From positions 1 through 7,165 of the forward strand of contig CAYQAE010000089.1 of the NCBI GenBank assembly GCA_964415445.1: DNA of 7,165 nucleotides. The letters run 5' to 3'. Numbering within the stretch: position 1 is the stretch's first letter; the number at the start of each line of letters is the position of its first letter. The position numbers were made by a program, and so were the translations under genes. Shown here piece by piece: positions 1 through 6,248 of the stretch. The stretch is from CAYQAE01 sp964415445 [NCBI: uncultured archaeon] (GTDB lineage: Archaea > CAYQAE01). Under the pieces are notes generated by a model. That model saw nothing but the letters and a program-made list of their open reading frames with translations, ran no database searches and was not told the DNA's origin.

Positions 1-630
1 AAATTCTTCGTCGCGTACATTACTTATCCTACCATCATCCGCACTATAGTTCATGATATCGGATATTTGCCTAGGTTTCAATTCCCTAGTTATCTCGAAC
101 TTCAAATAGTTCCTATCAACTGTAATAGGCTCACGTAGTTGAGAATAGCTATTAAAAACACCTTTCAAAACTTTGGGTAGAGATATCAGATACATATTTT
201 CTCTTTTACCTAATGGTATATATCCTAATTTTATCGCCGCTGAGGTTGTTGCTTTATTCGAAGACGTACTGAGTATGTATTTGACGCCTACATTAGTTCT
301 AAGATCCTTTTCAGAAATTCTTGCAATTTTTGAAAACAAACCCCTTCGCCTGTATTTTGGGTGAACAACACTGTCGGCAGGAGTGCCTATTAAGTACTCC
401 TTTCCTCTCAATTTAAATCTCTGAACAACAAAACCTCTATGCCCCACTACCGTCTCTCCATCCAAAGCTAGGTAACACAGAGGTGAATCAGTATACGGAT
501 TGTTTTCATATATCCATTCAAATTTTTGTCGTCTTTCTTCAGCGGACAAATCACTCCAGTGCAACGCTAACAAATCTAACAATGATTTCTTATATCTGGG
601 TGAATACTTTTCTATCTTTATATCCGCCAT
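1..630 (-). CDS. GNAT family N-acetyltransferase (glycan-locus type), 3' end cut by window edge
   Basis: Open for 210 codons from the ATG at 630 to the window edge with no stop. It begins MADIKIEKYSPRYKKSLLDL, and the protein continues beyond the window. The GNAT fold is recognisable: the beta-strand pair around residues 53-70 (LDGETVVGHRGFVV), the acetyl-CoA-loop region HPKYRRRGLFSKIA at 90-103, where R94-R95-R96-G97 stands for the usual R/QxxGxG/A, and the late motif TSSNKATTSAAIKLGY at about 128-143. The length and the weak pyrophosphate loop resemble the larger GNATs (Acetyltransf_9 type) often found in polysaccharide loci, where they probably acetylate an amino sugar using acetyl-CoA in the cytoplasm. 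It lies 41 bases downstream of the deacetylase stop, so the two are probably co-transcribed. An in-frame ATG at 657 would add nine residues, but 630 is preferred because GAGGT precedes it. Family is fairly sure; substrate is unknown. Confidence 0.85.
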   Translation of the reverse strand, partial: MADIKIEKYSPRYKKSLLDLLALHWSDLSAEERRQKFEWIYENNPYTDSPLCYLALDGETVVGHRGFVVQRFKLRGKEYLIGTPADSVVHPKYRRRGLFSKIARISEKDLRTNVGVKYILSTSSNKATTSAAIKLGYIPLGKRENMYLISLPKVLKGVFNSYSQLREPITVDRNYLKFEITRELKPRQISDIMNYSADDGRISNVRDEEF

Positions 631-637
631 TCCTTTT

Positions 638-642
638 ACCTC
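638..642 (-). promoter_or_regulatory. Shine-Dalgarno GAGGT for the left GNAT gene
   Basis: GAGGT on the minus strand lies seven bases before the ATG at 630. It decides the start against the in-frame ATG at 657, which has no comparable motif. Confidence 0.6.
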
Positions 643-671
643 ATTATTTACGTCCATATCTTATCATCAGA

Positions 672-1613
672 TTAAAGATTTTTTATCGAATCCAATATGT
701 CTGCAAGTTGACCCATGGTTACAACCATAAGATCGTCTATTTCTCTATACTTGGATACCAACTTCAAAAAGGTATTTATATCGTCTATCAAACGATCGTA
801 AAGCAATATATTCCAGGGGTGGAGACATATATGGAAAACTTTGTCGTTCTTTATTGCTTTTTTCAAACCCTTTCTTGCTCTCAACAACACGCTCCATTCA
901 GGCCTCGGTTCACTGAAGTACATCGAACTGGGTATCTCCCATATACCGTCCTTCCACGCGGGCTCCACAGGAACCGCGATCAACTTTTTGATAAACGTCT
1001 GGGGCAATCTACGTATCCTACTTTTCTTTTTGTCGTATGGAATAGGAAACTGGGTTTTTCCACGATATATTCGAAAATCGTTTTCGATCAAAACATCCAA
1101 ATGCGCAGGCTCGTCCTCGGGAAATACAAAAGAACGGAGTTCAAGATCCCACTCTTCAGCTATCTTTCTGGCTTCTTTTACCTCATCAAAGGCCATCTCC
1201 TTTGAAATATTCGTAAAATTGGGATGTGAATACGAATGACAACCTATCTCATGAGAAACGCTGCTCGACAATATCTTTTCAACTATGTCCTTACCGTAAT
1301 ACAACGGACCCTCGTTAATATTTGAATAGGGATCATTGTAAAATTCAGTCTTGTAATTGTAGGTATGGATGTTTTTGTGGGTAAGACAGTTTTCCTTTGA
1401 ACAACTATCTCTGAACAGATGTCCAACAACTGCCCAGGTGGCAGGTATATTGTGTTTTTCTAGCAATGTAAGGATTTTAAGAACAGATTCTCTTACAGCC
1501 TTCTGGTTGTTTCGTAGCATCTCGACTATATTGCTGTTGTTGGGTCCCCAAAGAAGCTCAGTGTCCAGACTTATGATGAAGTATGGTCGGTCTAATTGGA
1601 TATTGAAAGACAT
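672..1613 (-). CDS. Polysaccharide deacetylase (NodB homology, carbohydrate esterase 4-like)
   Basis: The protein has 313 residues and no signal peptide or membrane segment, so it is probably cytoplasmic. Motif 1 is SLDTELLWG at 15-23, with D17 as candidate base or metal ligand. Motif 2 is HEIGCHSYSHP at 121-131, with H126 and H130 as the metal-binding HxxxH pair. Motif 3 is RSFVFPEDE at 160-168, and the C-terminal motif is HICLHPWN at 261-268, with H265 as candidate catalytic histidine. Such enzymes hydrolyse N- or O-acetyl groups from sugar polymers or lipid-linked glycans. An insertion at about 68-107 between strands contains C71, C76, H79 and H83. The ATG at 1613 has GAGG nine bases upstream. 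It sits just upstream of the GNAT gene on the same strand, suggesting paired deacetylation and acetylation. Family call is strong; the substrate is unknown. Confidence 0.9.
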   Translation of the reverse strand: MSFNIQLDRPYFIISLDTELLWGPNNSNIVEMLRNNQKAVRESVLKILTLLEKHNIPATWAVVGHLFRDSCSKENCLTHKNIHTYNYKTEFYNDPYSNINEGPLYYGKDIVEKILSSSVSHEIGCHSYSHPNFTNISKEMAFDEVKEARKIAEEWDLELRSFVFPEDEPAHLDVLIENDFRIYRGKTQFPIPYDKKKSRIRRLPQTFIKKLIAVPVEPAWKDGIWEIPSSMYFSEPRPEWSVLLRARKGLKKAIKNDKVFHICLHPWNILLYDRLIDDINTFLKLVSKYREIDDLMVVTMGQLADILDSIKNL

Positions 1614-1656
1614 CTCTTAGATCCTCATGTGTTTTAGATCTATAACAATAGTCCGT

Positions 1657-1669
1657 TTAATAATTATTT
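1657..1669 (-). promoter_or_regulatory. Candidate TATA box for the deacetylase-GNAT unit
   Basis: The minus strand reads AAATAATTATTAA here, centred about 50 bases upstream of the ATG at 1613. A start about 26 bases downstream would leave a leader of roughly 24 bases containing GAGG at 1623-1626. The box overlaps the stop codon of the upstream gene remnant. Inferred from position and composition only. Confidence 0.4.
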
Positions 1670-1828
1670 ATCCCACACAAGAGAGCGGTATCCAGCAAGT
1701 GGTTGAGCAATGCTCCAGTCTTTCACCATGATATAGTGAGCAGTACGATTTTTTTCCATAGACTCATCGACAACCCTTTCCTTCGTGATGAAACCATCAT
1801 CTTTTCTTTTTAGGGTATAACTCGACGA
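1664..1828 (-). pseudogene. 3' remnant of an unidentified minus-strand gene, probably frameshifted
   Basis: An open frame with no good start ends at TAA (1664-1666). Its last part reads as ordinary protein and ends in GYRSLVWDK. The in-frame upstream stop lies at 1829-1831. The neighbouring frame is open further upstream and includes a stretch read as IEYENLIVELYPKKK, ending at TGA (1797-1799) just after an A-rich run on the minus strand. Removing one A from that run would join the two into one continuous frame ending at 1664. This suggests the C-terminal end of a decayed gene, or one cut off when the plus-strand block arrived. I do not recognise the family. A sequencing indel is an alternative for the frame break, but the missing 5' part would remain unexplained, since the region upstream is occupied by the pyruvyl transferase gene on the other strand. 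Confidence 0.35.
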
Positions 1829-1853
1829 TTAAGTTCTCGTATTCGATAAAACA

Positions 1854-1862
1854 TTTTATATT
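1854..1862 (+). promoter_or_regulatory. TATA box for the plus-strand glycan-modification operon
   Basis: TTTTATATT is centred about 30 bases upstream of the ATG at 1888. In archaea transcription starts about 25-27 bases downstream of the box, so the mRNA would begin within a few bases of that ATG and be leaderless or nearly so. No Shine-Dalgarno motif lies in between, as expected for a leaderless message. The upstream TTG at 1861 overlaps the box and would not be transcribed. Confidence 0.55.
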
Positions 1863-1887
1863 GGTTGGAAAAGCTTCTATCTTATAT

Positions 1888-3069
1888 ATGGTAAAAAAAA
1901 TTGGATTGTTAACATACCATCATGTCATGAATGATGGTGCAATACTGCAAGCCTATTCCCAAGTAACTGCTCTGCAAAAGCAATTCAAAAATTCAACCGT
2001 GGAGATAATCGATTATCGGATAAAAAGCATGGAGCGTATGGAATTCAAATTCAACTTTACAAAGGCACTTTTAAGATTAAAATTTTCTAAAGTAAAAAGG
2101 TATGTAAAGTTGAAGCGGTTCGTAAAAAACAATCTACCTTTGAGTCGCGATCGCTTGATATCTGATGATTACAACGAAGCTATAAATTATTTAAAAAATA
2201 GATATGATGTGATTGTCGTTGGAAGTGATGAAGTATGGAAATCTATCTGTGATGACTCAAAAAGACCATTTCCAAATATATACTGGTTATCTCCTGAGAT
2301 AAAATGTATAAAAATTGCTTTAGCAGCCTCAGCTAATCGGTGTGATTTCAACACAATTGGGATTAAGAAAAAAGAGATCGGAAGAAAACTTCTAGAAGAT
2401 TTTGACTTTATAGGCGTGAGAGATCAACACACTATCGATTTTGTAAAAAGTTTAGGTGTTAAAAACAAAGAGATATTAAAAGTACCAGATCCGACTTTTA
2501 CATACCGTTTTAACAAAACCGATGACAGAATTATCGGAAAGAAGTTAAAATCTAGAGGGTTGGATTTGAACAAACCAATTTTGTGTTATAGACTCGGTAT
2601 TGGAGGTGAAAAGGGAGAACTATGCCGAAAAGCTAAAGAATATTTTGAGAAAAAAGGTTATCAAACTGTAAGCATAGGGGGACGTAATCAATATGCAAGT
2701 ATTGATGTCGGTGATATGTTCAATCCTTTTGAATGGGCGAGGGTTTACAAATATTTTGATTTCTGCATAACCGATCGATTCCATGGAAGTATCTTTTGTT
2801 TAAAGAACGGTACACCCTTTTTGGCTGTCGAGGATGATGATTACTACAAGGTTATCAGAAGTAAGATTGTTGATCTTCTAGATGATTTTGATATGTTGGA
2901 GCATTATCTGTTCTTGGATGGTTCCGGTTACGATCTAGAGAGTATTTTGAAAAATATTGAAAACAACTTTTCAGAGAAATTAGTTAAGAAAAAAGTTAAA
3001 GAGATGGAAGAAAGATATTACGAAGTATTGGATAAAATCGGGAAATTGTTATGGGGCGTATCAAAATGA
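1888..3069 (+). CDS. Polysaccharide pyruvyl transferase family protein
   Basis: The protein has 393 residues from the ATG at 1888. It begins VKKIGLLTYHHVMNDGAILQ, the family's N-terminal signature (IGxLTxH, then N15-x-G17-A18-x-L20-Q21-x-Y23). Further family motifs are YDVIVVGSDEVW at 106-117, ALAASANRC shortly after, FIGVRDQHT before the midpoint, VPDPTF near the middle, and CITDRFHGSIF with D296-R297-F298-H299-G300, followed by NGTPFLAVE. These match the two-domain, GT-B-like fold of the CsaB/WcaK-type enzymes. They transfer pyruvate from phosphoenolpyruvate to a sugar hydroxyl pair, giving an acidic ketal on exopolysaccharide or S-layer-anchoring glycan. There is no signal peptide, so it acts in the cytoplasm. 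It is the first gene of the plus-strand unit, behind a TATA box. The frame can be extended to a TTG at 1861, which I reject because that lies in the promoter. Some members of this family have other activities, so the exact reaction is inferred. Confidence 0.88.
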   Translation: MVKKIGLLTYHHVMNDGAILQAYSQVTALQKQFKNSTVEIIDYRIKSMERMEFKFNFTKALLRLKFSKVKRYVKLKRFVKNNLPLSRDRLISDDYNEAINYLKNRYDVIVVGSDEVWKSICDDSKRPFPNIYWLSPEIKCIKIALAASANRCDFNTIGIKKKEIGRKLLEDFDFIGVRDQHTIDFVKSLGVKNKEILKVPDPTFTYRFNKTDDRIIGKKLKSRGLDLNKPILCYRLGIGGEKGELCRKAKEYFEKKGYQTVSIGGRNQYASIDVGDMFNPFEWARVYKYFDFCITDRFHGSIFCLKNGTPFLAVEDDDYYKVIRSKIVDLLDDFDMLEHYLFLDGSGYDLESILKNIENNFSEKLVKKKVKEMEERYYEVLDKIGKLLWGVSK

Positions 3070-3128
3070 AAAAATCTTTCGTAGAACCACCCAATAAAAA
3101 TATCGCGTTCAAGGTAGGTGCACTATAA
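3066..3128 (+). CDS. Possible 20-codon ORF bridging two operon genes
   Basis: An ATG at 3066 overlaps the pyruvyl transferase stop as ATGA. The frame runs for 20 codons (MKKSFVEPPNKNIAFKVGAL) and ends in TAA directly against the ATG of the next gene (TAAATG). This exact fit to both neighbours is typical of translationally coupled genes, but the peptide is very short, has no recognisable domain, and its ATG has no clear Shine-Dalgarno motif. It could be a coupling leader, the leftover 5' end of a deleted gene, or simply spacer holding the ribosome site of the nitroreductase gene. Confidence 0.25.
   Translation: MKKSFVEPPNKNIAFKVGAL
3116..3120 (+). promoter_or_regulatory. Shine-Dalgarno AGGTG for the nitroreductase gene
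   Basis: AGGTG, within GGTAGGTG, lies eight bases before the ATG at 3129. It supports that start and hence the long N-terminal extension, rather than an internal start near the catalytic domain such as the Met codon at residue 99. Confidence 0.65.
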
Positions 3129-3980
3129 ATGTTAAAAAGTATGTTAAACAAATTGATTACTTTTATAAAACTAGAGATTATTCACATCGAAAAACGATAT
3201 TCTGATAAAAAATTACTGCCACAACTGCGATCACAAGTCCATGTTCTAGAAAAAAGAATCGGTGAAGGGGAAACAAATTTTTTAAAAGTGATCTCTGCTC
3301 GTAGATTATATTTTGAAGCAAAAAATAGAGATTTACTTTCTCTGGATGAAATAGATTGGTGCAATCACGTTTTGTTTGGAAAATCAAGGCATCAAAAAAT
3401 TTCAGATAAGGATAATAATGAAATGTCGAGTGATCTGTCAACAATTATTGAAAATAGGAGAAGTGTACGTTTTTGGCAGGAATCTGACATAAGTGAAGAG
3501 GTGTTTAAAGAATTGGTTGAAGCTGCAAAATGGGCCCCATCCTCTTGTAATAAACAACCCTGGCGATTTATTGTGACAAGCGACAAAGAAAAAATAAAAC
3601 TACTTTACACCGTAAAAGGTCAAAAATTCATAAAAGATGCCCCATATTGCATTCTTGTAATTATAGATAAAAATAGTTATGGAAACGAAGATGATTTTAG
3701 ATATTTCTCAGGATTAGATGCTGGAGCAGCGATCCAAAATTTACTCTTGAAGGCAGAAGAATTAGGGCTCGGGGCCTGTTGGGTGAACTGGACACCCACT
3801 TCTGTTTCAAATAATCAAAATCAGAAAGTAAAAGAAACATTTAAAATACCAAGTGATTTTGACGTTATTAGTATAATCCCGATAGGAAAACCAAAGGAAA
3901 AACCTTCAGCTCCAAGCAGAAAAGATACTGAAAAAATCCTTTATTTCAAAAATTTTAACCCTGCCAAAGAAAGGAAATAA
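3129..3980 (+). CDS. Nitroreductase-like FMN oxidoreductase with N-terminal extension
   Basis: The protein has 283 residues. The nitroreductase domain spans about 102-275. It has the FMN-phosphate-binding ENRRSVRFW (R110, R111, S112, R114), AKWAPSSCNKQPWRF at 133-147, and GLDAGAAIQNLLLKAEELGLGACWV at 195-219, which normally holds the dimer helix and flavin contacts. Members bind FMN, usually dimerise, and use NAD(P)H or reduced F420 for two-electron reductions. The first ~95 residues precede the domain. They are basic, helical-looking and contain HIEK (19-22), HVLEK (38-42) and a segment ARRLYFEAKNRDLLSLDEIDWC (57-78). From memory, nitroreductases of polysaccharide loci often carry a comparable extension with an HxxEKG motif; here Arg43 replaces the Gly. 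Its position between pyruvyl transferase and methyltransferase suggests a role in glycan or precursor modification. The substrate cannot be read from the sequence. Confidence 0.88.
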   Translation: MLKSMLNKLITFIKLEIIHIEKRYSDKKLLPQLRSQVHVLEKRIGEGETNFLKVISARRLYFEAKNRDLLSLDEIDWCNHVLFGKSRHQKISDKDNNEMSSDLSTIIENRRSVRFWQESDISEEVFKELVEAAKWAPSSCNKQPWRFIVTSDKEKIKLLYTVKGQKFIKDAPYCILVIIDKNSYGNEDDFRYFSGLDAGAAIQNLLLKAEELGLGACWVNWTPTSVSNNQNQKVKETFKIPSDFDVISIIPIGKPKEKPSAPSRKDTEKILYFKNFNPAKERK

Positions 3981-3994
3981 ACCAAATCTATAGC

Positions 3995-4017
3995 TAATAT
4001 AAAATGCAATCGGAGAT
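3995..4017 (+). promoter_or_regulatory. Shine-Dalgarno and possible weak internal TATA box before the methyltransferase gene
   Basis: GGAGAT at 4012-4017 lies three bases before the ATG at 4021 (GGAG ends five bases before it) and is a clear ribosome site. Just upstream, TAATATAAAAT at 3995-4005 resembles a TATA box. A start 26 bases from its centre would fall at or just inside the coding sequence, so an independent promoter is doubtful. Confidence 0.4.
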
Positions 4018-4020
4018 AAA

Positions 4021-4680
4021 ATGGTTAAGAATGAGACGCGGCCTGAATATATCAGAAAAAATATAGAATCCTCTATGATGGAAAACGGAAATAATGTATA
4101 CTTCGATTCTTCTTATGTTAACAAAAGAAGATTTGTAAGCTATTGGTGTCAAATTAACGAGATAATAAAATTGGATCCTAAGTTGGTGTTAGAAATAGGT
4201 GTGGGAAATAAATTAGTTACTAATTTCATAAAATCAAAAGGAATCGATGTAGTTACTATGGATATCGATAAAAGATTAAATCCCAATATAGTTGGTGATA
4301 TTACTTCTCTCCCTATTAAATCAAATTCATTTGATCTGATAGCATGTTTTGAAATTTTAGAACATATTCCTTTTAGTAAACTTAAAAAAACATTAAGGGA
4401 ACTAAAGAGAGTTACTACTAGTTATGTTCTAATTTCGGTTCCCGATCAGAAGAAATGTATGAGAATCCGTCTTCCTTTTATAGGTAAATTAATGATAAAA
4501 TATCCTAGTTTAAAGAAAATGAACGGTAAACCAGGTGGAACACATTATTGGGAAATAAATAGAAGGGGATATCCTCTAAAGAAAATAAAAGATATATTTG
4601 AAGATGTAGGTTTTAATATCGAAGATACATACAGGTTGTTTGAAAATCCATACCACAGATTTTTCATTCTGAAAATATAG
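4021..4680 (+). CDS. Class I SAM-dependent methyltransferase (Methyltransf_11 type)
   Basis: The protein has 219 residues. The Rossmann-fold motifs are in order. Motif I is LVLEIGVGNK at 55-64, binding SAM. The acidic end of the next strand is D81 in VVTMDID. GDITSLPIKSNSFDLIACFEILEHI at 92-116 follows the Methyltransf_11 pattern, with D93 near the adenine and D105 starting motif IV. Then comes the helix KLKKTLRELKRV and the strand SYVLISVPDQ. The C-terminal 70 residues are basic and include GGTHYWEINRRGYPLKKI, a pattern seen in small methyltransferases of polysaccharide and O-antigen loci. It would use SAM to methylate a sugar, lipid or other small acceptor in the cytoplasm. It is last in the plus-strand unit, 40 bases after the nitroreductase, and is followed by a T-run. 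The acceptor is not predictable. Confidence 0.85.
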   Translation: MVKNETRPEYIRKNIESSMMENGNNVYFDSSYVNKRRFVSYWCQINEIIKLDPKLVLEIGVGNKLVTNFIKSKGIDVVTMDIDKRLNPNIVGDITSLPIKSNSFDLIACFEILEHIPFSKLKKTLRELKRVTTSYVLISVPDQKKCMRIRLPFIGKLMIKYPSLKKMNGKPGGTHYWEINRRGYPLKKIKDIFEDVGFNIEDTYRLFENPYHRFFILKI

Positions 4681-4688
4681 AAATATCG

Positions 4689-4752
4689 TTTTTTCGACAC
4701 ATCCATTTCATAATTAAGAAATTAGGAATCTAATGCAAGAATTGAAATGTGT
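4689..4752. terminator. Terminator region between convergent genes: T-run plus nested inverted repeats
   Basis: TTTTTT at 4689-4694 lies nine bases past the methyltransferase stop and would suffice as an archaeal oligo-T terminator. Beyond it are an outer inverted repeat, ACACAT and TTTCA (4697-4702, 4706-4710) against TGAAATGTGT (4743-4752), and an inner ATTAG-GAAT-CTAAT hairpin (4721-4734). The layout fits a bidirectional terminator, but the stems are short and AT-rich. Confidence 0.4.
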
Positions 4753-4758
4753 TATAAT

Positions 4759-6198
4759 TCATCCTCGTAAACTCTTCAAAAAGTCTATTTCTTTTTTATC
4801 AAAACCTCTTATATAGTACAGCGAACTGAAATAAACAGTGATCCCTACGATGATCAAAAAGAATGGATTATCCCACATGTTCAATCCTATCAGATAGAGA
4901 GCTATTCCCATCAATGTGGATGCGAACACTATCTTAACGATAGGCCGGTAGTCAATTTTGATCGCGAATTCTCTATAACAAAAATTGATGACTAGTACAG
5001 CGATGATCAGATAGGAAATGAAGGTTGAAATAGCTGCACCAACAATACCTATTTTAGAAATCAAAATGAGGTTTCCAATTACGTTTACAACCGCACATAA
5101 TCCCCAATAATAGGAGATCAATTTAGTTCTCTTCTTTAGGAATATGATATTTTTGAATATAGTGTAAACGCCTATCATTATCCCGATAAAGGCAGTTAAC
5201 ACAAGTATTATGTAACCTTCTTGGGCAATTTCAGGAGTTGTCAGTAGCCTGAGTATTGGCTTTCCAATGATTATTATACCAACAGCTGCCGGGATGGCTA
5301 ACAATAAAAAGAATTTTAAACTCAGATTTAGGATACGTTTTACTAGTGTGATATTGTTTTTTTCATAATAATCGGAAAGCGCAGGAAGCAATACGATCCC
5401 CAATACGCCTGATATGAATATAGATAATTTTAATCCTAGAGAATATCCTGGCGTGTAATAACCTACAAACGTGGCACCTAATATGAGACCGATAATGTAC
5501 CTGTCGCTGATATCCACTATGAGATGTGACATACCAGCGGGCATAGCAGGAAGGCCTAAAGACAAATATTCCTTTACAGACGAAAAAGCAGGTTTTTGAT
5601 ATGGAATTCTCCGGAATAAAATCATAAATAACGCAAAAGAGAGTATTGCCTTTGATATCAGCATGGCATAAATTGGACCCCATATTCCATAGCCAGATAA
5701 TACTAAGAATATAGCGAGAACAACAAATCCATAGGTAGAAAGTACGTTTATTATAGCATATTTCTTCATCTCTCTGAATGATCTTAAAACAGACAAAAAG
5801 ATAGCATCTAAAGATGATACAACTATTATGGCTGCGACTACTCTAACGATAGCAATATTTCCATCAAATATTGCATTTGCGAGAAGATTAGGGAAGGAAT
5901 ACAATAACACCGCAAATAAAGCTGAAACCAATGAAGTGAGGATGATAATCGAATAGAAGTCCTTACCCATATCGGCAGCATTTTTTCCTGGGAATAGTCT
6001 GTTTATTGATAATGGAAGACCCAACCTGATTATCATCACAGATAACGATACCGTAACACTTACTTGTGCCCATAAACCGTATCCGTATGCCCCTAAATTC
6101 TTTGTTAAAACAGGTAGTAAAACGATACTGGAGATAGCGGTAAGTATGGTCGATACCCCGATTATCCCGATATCTTTAACTGTTTTCCTTAGGGTCAT
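4759..6198 (-). CDS. Polysaccharide flippase, Wzx/oligosaccharide-lipid translocase type (MOP superfamily)
   Basis: The protein has 479 residues from the ATG at 6198, close to the usual 420-520 of the family. It is strongly hydrophobic, with roughly 12-14 predicted membrane helices, alternating loops rich in Lys and Arg, and the helix pairs expected for the Polysacc_synt/MATE-like fold. The N-terminus is diagnostic: a helix running into LLPVLTKNLGAYGYGLW matches the P-x-L-T-x-x-L-G-x-x-x-Y-G family signature, and a central GLPAMPAGMSHLIVDISDRYIIG matches the second-half start (LPhhhSxhxxxhhxxxDRhhIG). Such proteins flip undecaprenyl- or dolichyl-linked oligosaccharides from the cytoplasmic to the outer face. 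This makes it the export step for the glycan built or modified by neighbouring enzymes. A TTG immediately before the ATG (6199-6201) is a possible but less likely start. It converges on the plus-strand operon, so it is separately transcribed. Confidence 0.92.
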   Translation of the reverse strand: MTLRKTVKDIGIIGVSTILTAISSIVLLPVLTKNLGAYGYGLWAQVSVTVSLSVMIIRLGLPLSINRLFPGKNAADMGKDFYSIIILTSLVSALFAVLLYSFPNLLANAIFDGNIAIVRVVAAIIVVSSLDAIFLSVLRSFREMKKYAIINVLSTYGFVVLAIFLVLSGYGIWGPIYAMLISKAILSFALFMILFRRIPYQKPAFSSVKEYLSLGLPAMPAGMSHLIVDISDRYIIGLILGATFVGYYTPGYSLGLKLSIFISGVLGIVLLPALSDYYEKNNITLVKRILNLSLKFFLLLAIPAAVGIIIIGKPILRLLTTPEIAQEGYIILVLTAFIGIMIGVYTIFKNIIFLKKRTKLISYYWGLCAVVNVIGNLILISKIGIVGAAISTFISYLIIAVLVINFCYREFAIKIDYRPIVKIVFASTLMGIALYLIGLNMWDNPFFLIIVGITVYFSSLYYIRGFDKKEIDFLKSLRG

Positions 6199-6222
6199 CA
6201 AGCAGTATATTTTATCTGCATA

Positions 6223-6230
6223 CTTAAAAT
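6223..6230 (-). promoter_or_regulatory. Candidate TATA box for the flippase gene
   Basis: ATTTTAAG on the minus strand is centred about 28 bases before the ATG at 6198, the spacing for a leaderless transcript. No Shine-Dalgarno motif lies between. A second AT-rich element, ATAAAATATA, is closer to the ATG and is too near to drive a leaderless start there. Confidence 0.35.
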
Positions 6231-6248
6231 CTGTTGTTTAATAAGATG

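Noticed and set aside
630-657. Alternative ATG at 657 for the left GNAT gene
   Set aside because: It is in frame but lacks a Shine-Dalgarno motif, whereas GAGGT sits at good distance from the ATG at 630.
483-1205. Long plus-strand open frame of 240 codons
   Set aside because: It is antisense to the well-supported deacetylase and GNAT genes, has no recognisable motif, and its composition (many His, Tyr, Phe, Arg) is that of a shadow frame.
5363-5683. 106-codon minus-strand frame inside the flippase gene
   Set aside because: It is an alternate frame of the flippase coding region, which has clear family signatures throughout.
6202-6219. GCAG...CTGC inverted repeat before the flippase gene as an operator
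   Set aside because: Only four base pairs around an AT-rich centre; expected by chance and not supported by a second copy.
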